Part shown: positions 51,465 through 60,464 of the stretch, piece after piece | Numbering within the stretch: position 1 is the stretch's first letter | Layout of the letters: the number at the start of each line of letters is the position of its first letter | Assembly: GCF_000219125.1 (NCBI RefSeq) | Contig: NZ_AFGF01000050.1 | Span: forward strand, 1-64,000 | DNA: 64,000 nucleotides | Direction: 5' to 3' | DNA from: Acetonema longum DSM 6540 | Lineage (GTDB): Bacteria; Bacillota; Negativicutes; Sporomusales; Acetonemataceae | Translations under genes and position numbers: made by a program | Notes under the pieces: model-generated | Databases searched by the model: none | Told to the model about the DNA's origin: nothing | What the model saw: only the letters and a program-made list of their open reading frames with translations

Positions 51465-52112
51465 ATGCTGCTTCAGAAAGAGCGGGAACTGATCGTAGAA
51501 TATGGCCAGAAACTGATTACCACCGGCCTGACAAAGGGGACCGGCGGTAATATCAGCATCTATAATCCGGAAAAACAATTGATGGCGATCAGTCCCAGCG
51601 GACTGGAATATTTTAAAACCCTGCCGGAAGATGTGGTAGTGCTGGATCTGGCCGGGCATGTGGCCGACGGCGGAAGAAAACCTTCCAGCGAATTCGAGAT
51701 GCACTGTATCTTTTACCGACGGAGGCCCAATATCCAGGCGGTGGTCCATACCCATTCCCTGTACGCTGCGGTCCTGGCCTGCCTGCACTGGAATATTGAA
51801 CCGACTCACTATCTCATCGGCTTTGCCGGCAGACAGGTGAAATGCACACCTTACGAAACCTTTGGCACCCGGGAATTAGCCGAAGCCGCCTTTGCCGCCA
51901 TGGAGGACAATTACACCGTGCTGCTGGGCAATCATGGCCTGCTGGCAGTTGGGCCGGATATTGTCCGCGCCTTTCAGACGGCGGAGGAAACGGAGTTCTG
52001 CGCCCAAATTTACTATCTGACAAAAACCGCCGGTCAACCGGTAATTTTGTCCGACAGTCAAATGGATGTAGTTCTGGAGAAGTTTAAGACTTATGGGCAG
52101 AAGGAACGGTAA
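51465..52112 (+). CDS. Class II aldolase, L-fuculose-phosphate aldolase family
   Basis: 215 aa, typical for FucA. It shows TKGTGGNISI, the phosphate loop SPSGLEY, the catalytic glutamate in SSEFEMH and zinc histidines in VVHTHS and GNHG. It cleaves a 1-phosphorylated ketose to dihydroxyacetone phosphate and an aldehyde; 5-deoxyribulose or methylthioribulose phosphates are alternative substrates in related enzymes. AAGGGGGAAA precedes the ATG. Its 3' end overlaps the convergent AAA ATPase gene by 29 bp. Confidence 0.85.
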   Translation: MLLQKERELIVEYGQKLITTGLTKGTGGNISIYNPEKQLMAISPSGLEYFKTLPEDVVVLDLAGHVADGGRKPSSEFEMHCIFYRRRPNIQAVVHTHSLYAAVLACLHWNIEPTHYLIGFAGRQVKCTPYETFGTRELAEAAFAAMEDNYTVLLGNHGLLAVGPDIVRAFQTAEETEFCAQIYYLTKTAGQPVILSDSQMDVVLEKFKTYGQKER

Positions 52113-53343
52113 CCCAGCCTTCCAGCAGCCAATCCAGCACATTCCGTTTGAGGATGCCATCATAATTCCCTTCGCTGAACAGGACATCCATCGTCAGCAA
52201 GGTTTTGGGGTGGTTATCTTTGATACGGCGCAAGGGTGTCAACTCACGGTGTAATATGCTTTCGTCCAAGGCCGTCCAAGCCACTTGGTAATAAGCTAAA
52301 CTGTCGCCGTCCTCCGTCACAAAATCCACTTCACCCTCATTATCCGCCACGCCGACAAACACGCGTCCGCTTCTGCGCAGCAATTCCAAATAGACGACAT
52401 TTTCGAGGACATGCCCGGCATCGCTCTCTTTTCCGCGCACAAAAGCGTTGCGCAGTGCGGTGTCTACACAATAATACTTGCTCTGGCTGGATAGATACAT
52501 CCGTCCTTTGATATTGAACCGATTGGCTTCATACAGCAGCAAGCTGTCCGTCAGGCCGCGTATATAGCGGTCAACCGTTTTAGGGTCAACGCCTTTGCCA
52601 TCGGACTTCAGCGTGTTGGCAATTTTGGTCGGGGCAATCTTGTTGCCGATGTTGTGCAAAAGGAATTTTGCCACATTTTCCAGAGCGTTAACATCGGGAA
52701 TACGCAAACGCGCCACCACATCCTTGAGCAAAACAGTGTTGTAAACTCCGCGTAGGTAATCCAATGTCTCCGCCGATGTTCCGGGAAAACGGGAAAGGTA
52801 GGGAAAAGAGCTTTGGGTTAAATACGCCTGAAAGGCCTCTTCTTTGGACAGTTGCCGGTCGTGCAGGGCCAATCCTTCATAAAACTCCGAAAATGAAAGC
52901 GGAAGCATCTTCAATTCGACGTAGCGTCCGGAAAGCAGGGTGGCCAGCTCTCCGGACATAAAATACGCATTCGAGCCGGTTATATATACGTCACAGTTGT
53001 TTTTAATAAATAAGCTGTCCACCACTCGCTCAAAGCTGTTGACATGCTGGATTTCATCCAAAAAAATATAGTTCATCCGGTCAGACAGCAATCGGGCTTC
53101 AATGAAGGCGTACAGTTTGCGGTAATCGAGGTAGTCTTCATAGGCGATATCTTCAAAATTTAACGCAATGATTTGCCGCTCGGCAACACCGATTTGCATA
53201 AGATGGGAGCGATATAACTCAAACAGCGTCGATTTTCCCGAACGTCGGACGCCAGATACAACCTTAATGATCTGCCGGTCTTTCCAACGCAGCAACCAAT
53301 CCATATAGGCTTTACGCGGGATATTGATTTGTGAATCAAACAT
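52084..53343 (-). CDS. AAA ATPase with DUF4143 domain
   Basis: 419 aa. N-terminal AAA domain with Walker A SGVRRSGKST and Walker B YIFLDEIQHV, then the DUF4143 C-terminal region (YPLSFSEF-like LPLSFSEFYEG, the VLENVVYLELLRRSG segment and EVDFV, a restriction-nuclease-like core). These proteins are common in archaeal and bacterial mobile regions and their function is unclear. The ATG at 53343 has a perfect AGGAGG site; the longer frame is rejected. It lies next to the IS3 remnant. Confidence 0.85.
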   Translation of the reverse strand: MFDSQINIPRKAYMDWLLRWKDRQIIKVVSGVRRSGKSTLFELYRSHLMQIGVAERQIIALNFEDIAYEDYLDYRKLYAFIEARLLSDRMNYIFLDEIQHVNSFERVVDSLFIKNNCDVYITGSNAYFMSGELATLLSGRYVELKMLPLSFSEFYEGLALHDRQLSKEEAFQAYLTQSSFPYLSRFPGTSAETLDYLRGVYNTVLLKDVVARLRIPDVNALENVAKFLLHNIGNKIAPTKIANTLKSDGKGVDPKTVDRYIRGLTDSLLLYEANRFNIKGRMYLSSQSKYYCVDTALRNAFVRGKESDAGHVLENVVYLELLRRSGRVFVGVADNEGEVDFVTEDGDSLAYYQVAWTALDESILHRELTPLRRIKDNHPKTLLTMDVLFSEGNYDGILKRNVLDWLLEGWVTVPSAHKS

Positions 53344-53574
53344 AGCAATACCTCCTATCGAGTGATTTCCATTATAGTCAGATTGGATAAAAATGTCAAG
53401 AATTTTGTGGAATGGAATCCTCAATCATTGTAACAAAGCGATATTTACGGAGTCATATCCCATAACATTGATTCGCGATAAAATAAACAAGCCCCTTCTC
53501 TCGTCTGGGCATGGTGTAGAGCCCCAGAACGACCAGACAGAGAATAAAAGCCCCGGAGGCAGGAAATCGTGAAA

Positions 53575-54430
53575 TTACGCGAACTGACGCCGCTTTTCAA
53601 GTGGCGTCAGTTTTGTACTTATTTGAATTCGCTCATTGTTGTAGAACCAGATATAATCATCAATGAGATTAACAGCATGCTGAAAAGAGAGGCTCTTTTG
53701 CCGATAAATGCACTCAGACTTAAGAATGGAAAAGAAGTTTTCTGCCATAGCGTTGTCATAACAATTGCCCCGTCTTGACATGGAAGAAGTAATCCCGTAC
53801 TCTTTAGTCAGGCTGAAATATGCGTGTGAGGTATAAAATTAATAGCCTCGGTCGCTGTGGAGGTGGATCTCCCCAGTGACCGCTCTCTTTCTATGGGCAT
53901 CTTTACGGTATTTAGTACCAGATTCACAGTTCGCTGAGTGGCGGTTCTGTGGGCAACGTGCTGTTATCGAACAGATCACGGATCACTGACAGGTACAGTA
54001 TGCCCTGAGAGGTGTGGATATACGAAATATCCGTTACCCACTTTTGGTTTGGCTGAACGGCTGTGAAATCACGGTTTGGTAAGTTGTCATATCGGTGGAG
54101 CTGCTGTCCCATCGTTCTGTATTTCCTGCGGCGGCGCACTTCGCTGAGCAGGCCATATTTTCGCATCATCCGCAAGATAGTTTTGGGATTGTGGTAGATT
54201 CTCTGTCTCTCCAGCCAAATATGTACTCGCCGGTAGCCATAGGTTTTCCGGCTTTTCTCCTGGCATTGGGCAATTCGCACAGACAGAAGTTCATCTCGGT
54301 CTGGTCTGCCCATTCGATTCACATAATCATAATACCCACTCCGGGATACTCCGAAGAATCGACACATCACCTGAATTGGATAGTTGTCACGATGTCGCCA
54401 GATCGTCAAGTATTTCACCACCGCTCTCAC
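53575..54430 (-). pseudogene. IS3 orfB transposase, broken
   Basis: The N-terminal piece (53924-54430) has the HTH_21 region KTYGYRRVHIWL and the DDE start (KWVTDISYIHTSQGILYLSVIRDLFD); the C-terminal piece (53575-53781) has SRRGNCYDNAMAENFFSILKSE with the catalytic Glu and YNNERIQ. Between them at least two frameshifts and an in-frame TAA (where relatives have GYQFYTS) interrupt the DDE domain. Joined across the breaks it would be about 280 aa, the normal size. Confidence 0.85.
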
Positions 54431-54731
54431 CTCCTTCCAGCGAGCTGAAGAAAATCCCGCAGCAGCCTGTTTTCCATGCGCAGTTGTTGTATTTCATAAT
54501 CCTTCTCTTCTCCGGCTTTCTTGTACCTTTTGGAAGGGCGACCTTTAGGACGAATTTCAATTCCAGCCATCATTTTTTCTTCCTTGCGCCTGCATCGCTT
54601 CAAAAAATTGTGTACGGGTCGATCTCCTTCCAGCCATAATACTTTTCTATTTCCCTGTGACTTTTCCCCTGCGCTATCATTTCGTCGATTTCTTTTTCCA
54701 GCATGCCTATTTTGGTATACCTTCTACCCAT
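54427..54731 (-). pseudogene. IS3 orfA, frameshifted
   Basis: Starts MGRRYTKIGMLEKEIDEM with a helix-turn-helix (GKSHREIEKYYG), then a one-base loss near 54630 shifts the frame. The original reading continues as LEGDRPVHNFLKR and KGRPSKRYKKAGEE down to the TGA at 54427, overlapping orfB by a few bases as is normal for IS3 elements. Confidence 0.75.
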
Positions 54732-54879
54732 GACAAAGCCCCCAGTCGTAGTCATTATCCTACGTCTGGGGGCTTTCTTGCAATGTCCGTTTTCATTGGT
54801 TCTGGGCAACACGGGAGGGATTTATTTAACTCAAATTCTCCTGTAGGACCTGCGTGTTCAGAGTCTCCGAGTGGCCATC

Positions 54880-56268
54880 CTAGAACGCCAATCCAGCCTC
54901 AATATACCCTTTCAGCTCGCTAATCGGCATCCTCACCTGCTCCATAGTATCCCGGTCGCGTACTGTGACCTGGCCGTCGGTTTCCGAGTCGAAGTCGTAG
55001 GTTACGCAGAAAGGCGTGCCGATTTCGTCATGGCGGCGGTAGCGTTTGCCGATGGAGCCGGCTTCGTCGTAATCCACCATGAAGGATTTGGCCAGGTCCT
55101 GGAACACCTTCAGGGCGCCGTCGGACAGTTTCTTGGACAAGGGGAATATGGCCGCTTTGTAAGGCGCCAGGGCCGGATGCAGGTGCAGTACGGTGCGAAC
55201 GTCGTCTTTTTCCAGCTGCTGCTCTTCATAGGCGTCAATCAGGAAGGCCAGGGTCACCCGGTCAGCGCCCAGAGAGGGTTCAATGCAGTAGGGGATGTAC
55301 TTTTCGTTGGTTTCCGGATCGAGATAGTGGAAATCTTCGCCGGAATGCTGCATGTGCTGTTTGAGATCGAAATCGGTCCGGTCGGCGACTCCCCACAGTT
55401 CGCCCCAGCCGAAGGGGAACTTGTATTCAAAGTCGGTGGTGGCGTTGCTGTAGTGAGACAGTTCCTCATGGGAATGATCCCGCAGCTTGATATTTTCTTC
55501 TTTCATGCCTAATTTCAGCAGCCATTCCCGGCAGAAGCTCCGCCAGTATTCAAACCATTGCAGATCTTCGCCGGGTTTGCAGAAGAATTCCAATTCCATT
55601 TGTTCAAACTCCCGGGTACGGAAGGTGAAGTTGCCCGGGGTAATTTCATTGCGGAAGCTTTTGCCGATCTGGCCGATGCCAAAGGGGACCTTTTTGCGCA
55701 TGGTCCGTTGAATGTTCTTGAAGTTGACAAAGATGCCCTGGGCGGTTTCCGGCCGCAGGTAGATTTCGTTCAGGCTGGATTCGGTGACGCCCTGGAAGGT
55801 TTTAAACATCAGGTTAAACTGGCGGATGTCGGTAAAATCGTAACCGCCGCATTCAGGGCAGGCGATTTTGTATTCATCGATCAGTTGTTTCAGTGCATCG
55901 AATTTCAGACCGTTGATATCTCTTTCGATTCCTTTGGCAGCCAGCTCGTTTTCAATCAACTTGTCGGCCCGGTGACGGGCCTTGCATTGCTTGCAGTCCA
56001 AAAGCGGGTCGTTAAAGTTGCCAACGTGGCCGGAAGCCACCCAGGTCTTGGGATTCATCAGAATAGCCGTGTCACAGCCTACGTTATAGGGGGATTCCTG
56101 GACAAACTTGCGCCACCAGGCCCGCTTTACGTTGTTTTTCAGTTCCACGCCCAGGGGGCCGTAATCCCAGGTATTGGCCAGGCCGCCGTAGATATCGGAA
56201 CCGGGAAAAATAAAGCCCCGATGTTTTGCCAAGGATACGATTTTGTCCATAGTCACACTCATTCTCAT
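54880..56268 (-). CDS. glyS: Glycyl-tRNA synthetase (dimeric type)
   Basis: 462 aa class II synthetase of the homodimeric GlyQS type. Motif 2 region [27 protein letters not shown], motif 3 [20 protein letters not shown], and the C-terminal anticodon-binding domain ([20 protein letters not shown]) are complete. Zinc-type cysteines occur in CKQCKARH and CPECGGYDF. Expression is controlled by the T-box leader at 56298-56530. AGGAG lies 6 nt before the ATG. Confidence 0.95.
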   Translation of the reverse strand: MRMSVTMDKIVSLAKHRGFIFPGSDIYGGLANTWDYGPLGVELKNNVKRAWWRKFVQESPYNVGCDTAILMNPKTWVASGHVGNFNDPLLDCKQCKARHRADKLIENELAAKGIERDINGLKFDALKQLIDEYKIACPECGGYDFTDIRQFNLMFKTFQGVTESSLNEIYLRPETAQGIFVNFKNIQRTMRKKVPFGIGQIGKSFRNEITPGNFTFRTREFEQMELEFFCKPGEDLQWFEYWRSFCREWLLKLGMKEENIKLRDHSHEELSHYSNATTDFEYKFPFGWGELWGVADRTDFDLKQHMQHSGEDFHYLDPETNEKYIPYCIEPSLGADRVTLAFLIDAYEEQQLEKDDVRTVLHLHPALAPYKAAIFPLSKKLSDGALKVFQDLAKSFMVDYDEAGSIGKRYRRHDEIGTPFCVTYDFDSETDGQVTVRDRDTMEQVRMPISELKGYIEAGLAF

Positions 56269-56297
56269 TCCACTCCTATTATTTATTCCGGATAATA

Positions 56298-56530
56298 AAA
56301 ACAGAAAAGCTCCCGCCTACGGCCGAATCGAATCCGGCCATAGGGACGAGAGCTGCTGCACCCGCGGTTCCACCCTATTTGACGCACCGTGCAATAGGGT
56401 GCATCCCCTTAAAAATCAGCTCCGGACTGCCGTTTCACCGATGCCTTTTCCCGGGCTCCCACTCTTCCCGGATCGCTGTCAAAAGGTTGTATCAGGTACT
56501 TATTGGTCCATCACAGCCAAGATATAGTCT
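56298..56530 (-). ncRNA. T-box leader of glycyl-tRNA synthetase
   Basis: On the minus strand the T-box sequence AGGGTGGAACCGCGGG (56361-56376) is followed by a terminator stem AGCTCTCGTCCC / GGCGGGAGCT (56308-56354) and TTTTCTGTTTTT. Uncharged tRNA-Gly should bind and favour the antiterminator. The upstream stem I region reaches to about 56530; its exact 5' end was not fixed. Confidence 0.9.
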
Positions 56531-56598
56531 TATTTTTAAGGATACAGAAATTGTCGGCAAAAAGCAAGAGAGCATCGCTATTTTTTGCAAATTCCCGC

Positions 56599-57288
56599 TT
56601 ACTTTTGTTCACTCAATCCTGTCACCCAGGCAAAGGCTTTTTCCGCCGTAAAATCAGCAATGCCGTTTCGGCATAGAAAATCAGCCCGGCCGAAGCAGTC
56701 AGGCAAAGGATCCGCCGCCAGGCAAGGCAGGGCGATGCAATACATCCCGGCGTTTTGGGCGGCTTCCACCCCGTAGCGGGAGTCTTCCACCACCAGGCAG
56801 TTTTCCGCCGGCACTCCCAGACGCCGGGCAGCCTCCAGGAAGATATCCGGCGACGGTTTGCCCCGCTTTACATTTTCCGCCGAAAGGACCACATCAAACT
56901 GACCCGTCAAGCCGGTTACCGACAATACCAGTTCAATGACTTCCGGTGAAGATCCTGAGGCAAGGGCTACCGGGTAATGGCTGTCTTTCAGCAGATGCAA
57001 AAATTTGATCATTTCCGGATAAGCCACTGTACCGGTCCGGGCGATTTCCAGATAATAATCATTCTTTTTGCGCAGCAGGACTTCCATCGATTCTGTAATA
57101 GGATAGATCTGCTTCAGGTCTTCCAGCATCTCCCGGGATCCGATTCCCACATATTTGTTTTTCATTGCCTCGTCAAAATCCGGAATGCCGTATTCGGCCA
57201 GAAGCCTTTTGTCCGAGGCGAAATAATTGGGTTCGCTGTCAACAAGGGTTCCATCCAGGTCAAAAATAATGGCTTTTATTTTTTTCAT
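56599..57288 (-). CDS. HAD-superfamily phosphatase, beta-phosphoglucomutase-like
   Basis: 229 aa with all HAD motifs: FDLDGTLVDSE (nucleophile DxD), ASGSS, KPSPDIF (motif III lysine) and VVEDSRYGVEAA. The helical cap type matches the beta-phosphoglucomutase/phosphatase subfamily. It may dephosphorylate a sugar phosphate or similar small metabolite; the substrate is not readable. The ATG at 57288 was chosen over the frame to 57372, which overlaps the LysR gene. Confidence 0.85.
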   Translation of the reverse strand: MKKIKAIIFDLDGTLVDSEPNYFASDKRLLAEYGIPDFDEAMKNKYVGIGSREMLEDLKQIYPITESMEVLLRKKNDYYLEIARTGTVAYPEMIKFLHLLKDSHYPVALASGSSPEVIELVLSVTGLTGQFDVVLSAENVKRGKPSPDIFLEAARRLGVPAENCLVVEDSRYGVEAAQNAGMYCIALPCLAADPLPDCFGRADFLCRNGIADFTAEKAFAWVTGLSEQK

Positions 57289-57319
57289 TGATTTTCCTAC
57301 TCCTATTTCCCATAAAAAA

Positions 57320-58207
57320 TCATCGGGCCAAAAAATAGCTTTTGGCCAGTCGTAACCATTCCCGCGTCGCAAACGAGAGGTACTTGTCTTTTTTCCAGAT
57401 AATCGCCAGGTTCCAGGGAATCACCGGGTCACACAGGGCGATGCTCTTAAAGCGATGGGGGTCCAGTTCTTTGCAGATTGTTTCCGGCAGCAAAGCGATG
57501 CCTAACCGGGCGCCGACCATTTCGACGATGAAGTCCCACTGGGAGCTTTGGCAGGCGATGGACGGCGTCATGCCTCTTTCGTGGCAGTGAAAGAGAATAT
57601 GATCATATAACGAAAAATCATCCTTATAGAGTACAAAAGGCTCATCCTTCAGATCCAGCAAGGTCAATGCCGTATGATTCGCCAGCGGGTGATCCTGATT
57701 CAGCACCACCCGCAGGGGTTCATTAACAAAGGAAAAAACCTCAAAGCCGTTGATGGTTGTAGGCAGGGCGACCACGCCCAATTCCAAAACCCCTGCTTCC
57801 ACATCCGCCTCCACCTGTTTGGAACCCACTTCAATCAGCTTCAGGTGAATCTGGGGATAGGTCCGTCGGAAATTGCCGATCACCTTAGGAAAAAAGCGCG
57901 AGCCGATCATGGGGGGAAGACCGATGATAACCTCGCCTTTTTTCAGGTTGAACAGATCGGTCAGTTCAGCGGTCAGGGTGTGAAATTCGTTAACCACATG
58001 CTGGGCCTGCCGCACAATGGCTTTGCCTGCATCGGTTAACTCCACCTCCCGGCCGGACCGTTCAAAGAGAGTGACATTCAGTTCATTTTCCAGGGTCTTG
58101 ATCACTTTGCTGATGGACGGCTGACTGACCCGCAGGGTTTGTGAGGCTTTAGTGAAGCTTTTCTGGCGGGCCACTTCGAGAAAGTAGTTTAAGTGCAGTA
58201 TATCCAA
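57320..58207 (-). CDS. LysR-family regulator divergent from lrgAB
   Basis: 295 aa. N-terminal winged HTH (LNYFLEVARQKSFTKASQTLRVSQPSISKVIKTLE) and a periplasmic-binding-like effector domain. The TTG at 58207 was chosen because GAGGG lies 7 nt upstream; an ATG at 58249 has no ribosome site. It is divergent from the lrgA/lrgB pair, the arrangement seen for CidR-type regulators that respond to acetate or related signals, so it probably controls these genes. Confidence 0.85.
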   Translation of the reverse strand: MDILHLNYFLEVARQKSFTKASQTLRVSQPSISKVIKTLENELNVTLFERSGREVELTDAGKAIVRQAQHVVNEFHTLTAELTDLFNLKKGEVIIGLPPMIGSRFFPKVIGNFRRTYPQIHLKLIEVGSKQVEADVEAGVLELGVVALPTTINGFEVFSFVNEPLRVVLNQDHPLANHTALTLLDLKDEPFVLYKDDFSLYDHILFHCHERGMTPSIACQSSQWDFIVEMVGARLGIALLPETICKELDPHRFKSIALCDPVIPWNLAIIWKKDKYLSFATREWLRLAKSYFLAR

Positions 58208-58327
58208 ATCCGAACCCTCGCTAGAAAGTACTGTATAACTTTGCCGCATAGATGCAATACATTACAAGTATTTTATTCTTTTTGGCCCTTGCTGTAAACT
58301 AGGTACACAAAAGGAGTGAAATCTATA

Positions 58328-58705
58328 ATGAAATGGCTGAATATAGCAGGTCAGATCACTGTTTTATGCGGCATCAGCCTGCTTGGCAATAGTATAGCAC
58401 AGGTATTAAATATCGGCATCCCTGGTTCCCTGATCGGAATGGGAATGCTTTTTTTGTTGATGGAACGGCAGTGGGTCAAGCTGGAGTGGATTGAGGCAGG
58501 CGCCAATTTTCTCATCGCCGAGCTGCTGCTTTTTTTCATCCCTGCCGCCATCGGCGTCATGCAATACAAGGACCTGTTTCAAAGTGAACTGACCAGCTTT
58601 CTGTTGGTTATCGTGTCCAGCACCATACTGATCCTGCTTACTGCCGGGGCTCTTATCGAATTGACCAGCCGGCATCGGGAAAAAAAGAGAGGCGCATGCT
58701 CATGA
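58328..58705 (+). CDS. lrgA: LrgA/CidA holin-like protein
   Basis: 125 aa with four membrane segments, IGIPGSLIGMGMLFLL being the family signature. CidA/LrgA proteins act in murein hydrolase control or, as more recent work suggests, in pyruvate or metabolite movement with LrgB. The ATG at 58328 is preferred; a GTG at 58316 overlaps the AAAGGAG site. It overlaps lrgB by 10 bp. Confidence 0.85.
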   Translation: MKWLNIAGQITVLCGISLLGNSIAQVLNIGIPGSLIGMGMLFLLMERQWVKLEWIEAGANFLIAELLLFFIPAAIGVMQYKDLFQSELTSFLLVIVSSTILILLTAGALIELTSRHREKKRGACS

Positions 58706-59382
58706 TCCCTGGCTTGTTGTTTACCATTACGGTTTATTTAGTTTCCAAATGGCTTTACCGCCGATATCCCCATATCCTTCTTTCACCGTTAATTATCTGT
58801 CCGGCTGTTCTGATCCTGCTGTTAACACTGCTGCATATTCCTTATGCGGCCTATGACGCAGGCGGGCATTACCTAACTTTGATGCTGCAGCCAGCTACGG
58901 TGGCCTTCGCCATTCCTCTGTATAAATACCGGGATATTCTGAAGCGGTATATGCCGGAGATTGCATCCGGCGTAACCGGCGGCGCGGTGGCGGCCATTCT
59001 CACAACAGTGGGAATCTCCCAATTGGTGGGGCTGAATTCTCAGCTCGCCACCAGTCTGGCCCCCCGTTCCATTACCACGCCGATGGCCATGAATGTGGCG
59101 CAGATATTGGGAGGAGACCCGGCGATCACCGCTGTATTCGTGATTATCACCGGGGTAACCGGCGTCGTATTAACCTCCATGATGCTGAAATGGGCTTCCA
59201 TTGAAAGACCACTGACCAAAGGCATGCTGTTTGGCATCGTGGCCCATGGAACAGGTACAGCCCGGGCCTACGAGACCGGCTCCCTGGAAGGTTCCATCGC
59301 CAGCCTGGCTATGATTTTCATGGGCCTGATCACCACAGTCATTGCCCCTGTCCTGGTCCCTCTTTGTTTCCGTTATTTTTAG
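58696..59382 (+). CDS. lrgB: LrgB/CidB membrane protein
   Basis: 228 aa with six or seven membrane segments, LAPRSITTPMAMNVAQILGG and HGTGTARAYETGSLEGSIASLAMIFMG being the family signatures. It works together with LrgA. The start overlaps the end of lrgA, indicating translational coupling. It converges with the VOC-family gene with only 2 bp between the stops. Confidence 0.9.
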   Translation: MLMIPGLLFTITVYLVSKWLYRRYPHILLSPLIICPAVLILLLTLLHIPYAAYDAGGHYLTLMLQPATVAFAIPLYKYRDILKRYMPEIASGVTGGAVAAILTTVGISQLVGLNSQLATSLAPRSITTPMAMNVAQILGGDPAITAVFVIITGVTGVVLTSMMLKWASIERPLTKGMLFGIVAHGTGTARAYETGSLEGSIASLAMIFMGLITTVIAPVLVPLCFRYF

Positions 59383-59384
59383 CC

Positions 59385-59753
59385 TTACCGTTTCTCCGGC
59401 AGGATTTCCAGCCAATAACCGTCCGGATCGGAGATGAAGTAGATCCCCATGGTCGGATTCTCGTAGCAAATGCAGCCCATTTTTTTGTGTTTTTCGTAAG
59501 CCGCCTGATAGTCATCTACGGTAAAAGCCAGGTGAAACTCATTTTCGCCCAGGTTATAGGGCTGAGTCCGGTCTTTCAGCCAGGTTAGTTCCAAGGTGTG
59601 AGGGGTTCTCCCCCCGTCTCCCAGAAATACCAGGATAAAGCCGGGCTGCTCTTTGCGCCTCACCTCTGTCAGGCCCAGAGCTTCACTGTAAAAATCAAGG
59701 CTTCTCTGCAAGTCCAATACGTTAAAGTTATTGTGATAGAATTTAAAATTCAC
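59385..59753 (-). CDS. VOC-family (glyoxalase-like) protein
   Basis: 122 aa single vicinal-oxygen-chelate domain: FYHNNFNVLDLQRSLDFYSEALGL at the start and GIYFISDPDGYWLEIL at the end, with the metal-binding His and Glu positions present (H at 8, E near 117). It may be a glyoxalase I-type lyase or another small-molecule enzyme. GTG start at 59753 with GGAGG 9 nt upstream. Confidence 0.85.
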   Translation of the reverse strand: MNFKFYHNNFNVLDLQRSLDFYSEALGLTEVRRKEQPGFILVFLGDGGRTPHTLELTWLKDRTQPYNLGENEFHLAFTVDDYQAAYEKHKKMGCICYENPTMGIYFISDPDGYWLEILPEKR

Positions 59754-59850
59754 AGGTTTTGTCCTCCTTGCCGCTTTTTTATTATTATATCAAGAATTTC
59801 AAAAGTCTTCCAAACATATCTTAGCCTGATGCGAATAAACCTCATCAGCC

Positions 59851-59883
59851 AGAACAGTCTCCCCATCGTCGGCAGACTGTTCT
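59851..59883 (+). terminator. Hairpin between GDYXXLXY and VOC genes
   Basis: AGAACAGTCT / AGACTGTTCT stem with a 13-nt loop. The T-run (TTTTTATT) lies on the plus side; on the minus strand the stem starts 3 nt after the GDYXXLXY stop codon but has no T-run, so its use as a minus-strand terminator is uncertain. Confidence 0.45.
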
Positions 59884-59885
59884 TT

Positions 59886-60464
59886 TTATTCCTCCGGGTC
59901 TTCATCCGCCGTCTCAGGGGACAACAGATATTCGCCAATGGTTTGTTTGCCAATATATAGCCCTTCTATAACACCGTAGCCATCCTTGACCCTTACCGCA
60001 ATAACGCCGTTTTTTCTGGCTTGCTTCCGGTAGGCCCTTTCAGCTGCCGGCGCCAGGTCTTCCCGCATATAAAAGCGATTAAACGGCAGTTTGAAATGGA
60101 CTATGTCCCCGTCTTCAATCCATCCGGCCTTTGTCTGGATATAGTCACTGCCGGCGGGACGCTTGTCTGTGACAGCGCGAATCCTGGCAAAGCCCTTCGC
60201 ATCTTTTTCTAATAGGACATAGGCTGTTTGTCCGCTCTGCAGCCTGGCGCCTTCTGCAATGGGCCCCTCGGTATTTCCCCGGACCCGGATATCAACGTAA
60301 CGGCCGCGAAATGGGTCATACGGGTCTACCGGTTCCGCCGGCAGCCGGTACTGCTGGCCGTTGGTCAGCACATCCTCCCAACGCAGAACCATAAAGAGAA
60401 GCACAGAGAGCTGAATAAGAGCCAAAATAACAAACAACGAGAAAATCCGTCTGTTCTTGTTCAT
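59886..60464 (-). CDS. GDYXXLXY-domain protein
   Basis: 192 aa with one N-terminal membrane segment (LFVILALIQLSVLLFMVLRW) and an outside domain containing VDPYDPFRGRYVDIR, matching the GDYXXLXY family (here the family motif reads GRYVDIRV). Such proteins are commonly encoded right after DUF2157 membrane proteins, as here with a 4-bp overlap (ATGA). Function unknown. Confidence 0.75.
   Translation of the reverse strand: MNKNRRIFSLFVILALIQLSVLLFMVLRWEDVLTNGQQYRLPAEPVDPYDPFRGRYVDIRVRGNTEGPIAEGARLQSGQTAYVLLEKDAKGFARIRAVTDKRPAGSDYIQTKAGWIEDGDIVHFKLPFNRFYMREDLAPAAERAYRKQARKNGVIAVRVKDGYGVIEGLYIGKQTIGEYLLSPETADEDPEE

Larger units (their letters stand above)
53521..54808 (-). mobile_element. Degenerate IS3-family insertion sequence
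   Basis: The ends are imperfect inverted repeats: GCCCCAGAAC with AAAGCCCCGGAGGC on the left, and CTGGGGGCTTT with TTCTGGGC on the right. Inside are remnants of orfA and orfB of an IS3-type transposase on the minus strand. Both frames are broken, so the copy cannot move by itself. The ends are estimated; no target duplication was identified. Confidence 0.75.

Noticed and set aside
53575-54731. Intact programmed-frameshift IS3 transposase
   Set aside because: Besides the normal orfA/orfB overlap there are extra frameshifts in both frames and a TAA in the DDE region, so it is a dead copy.
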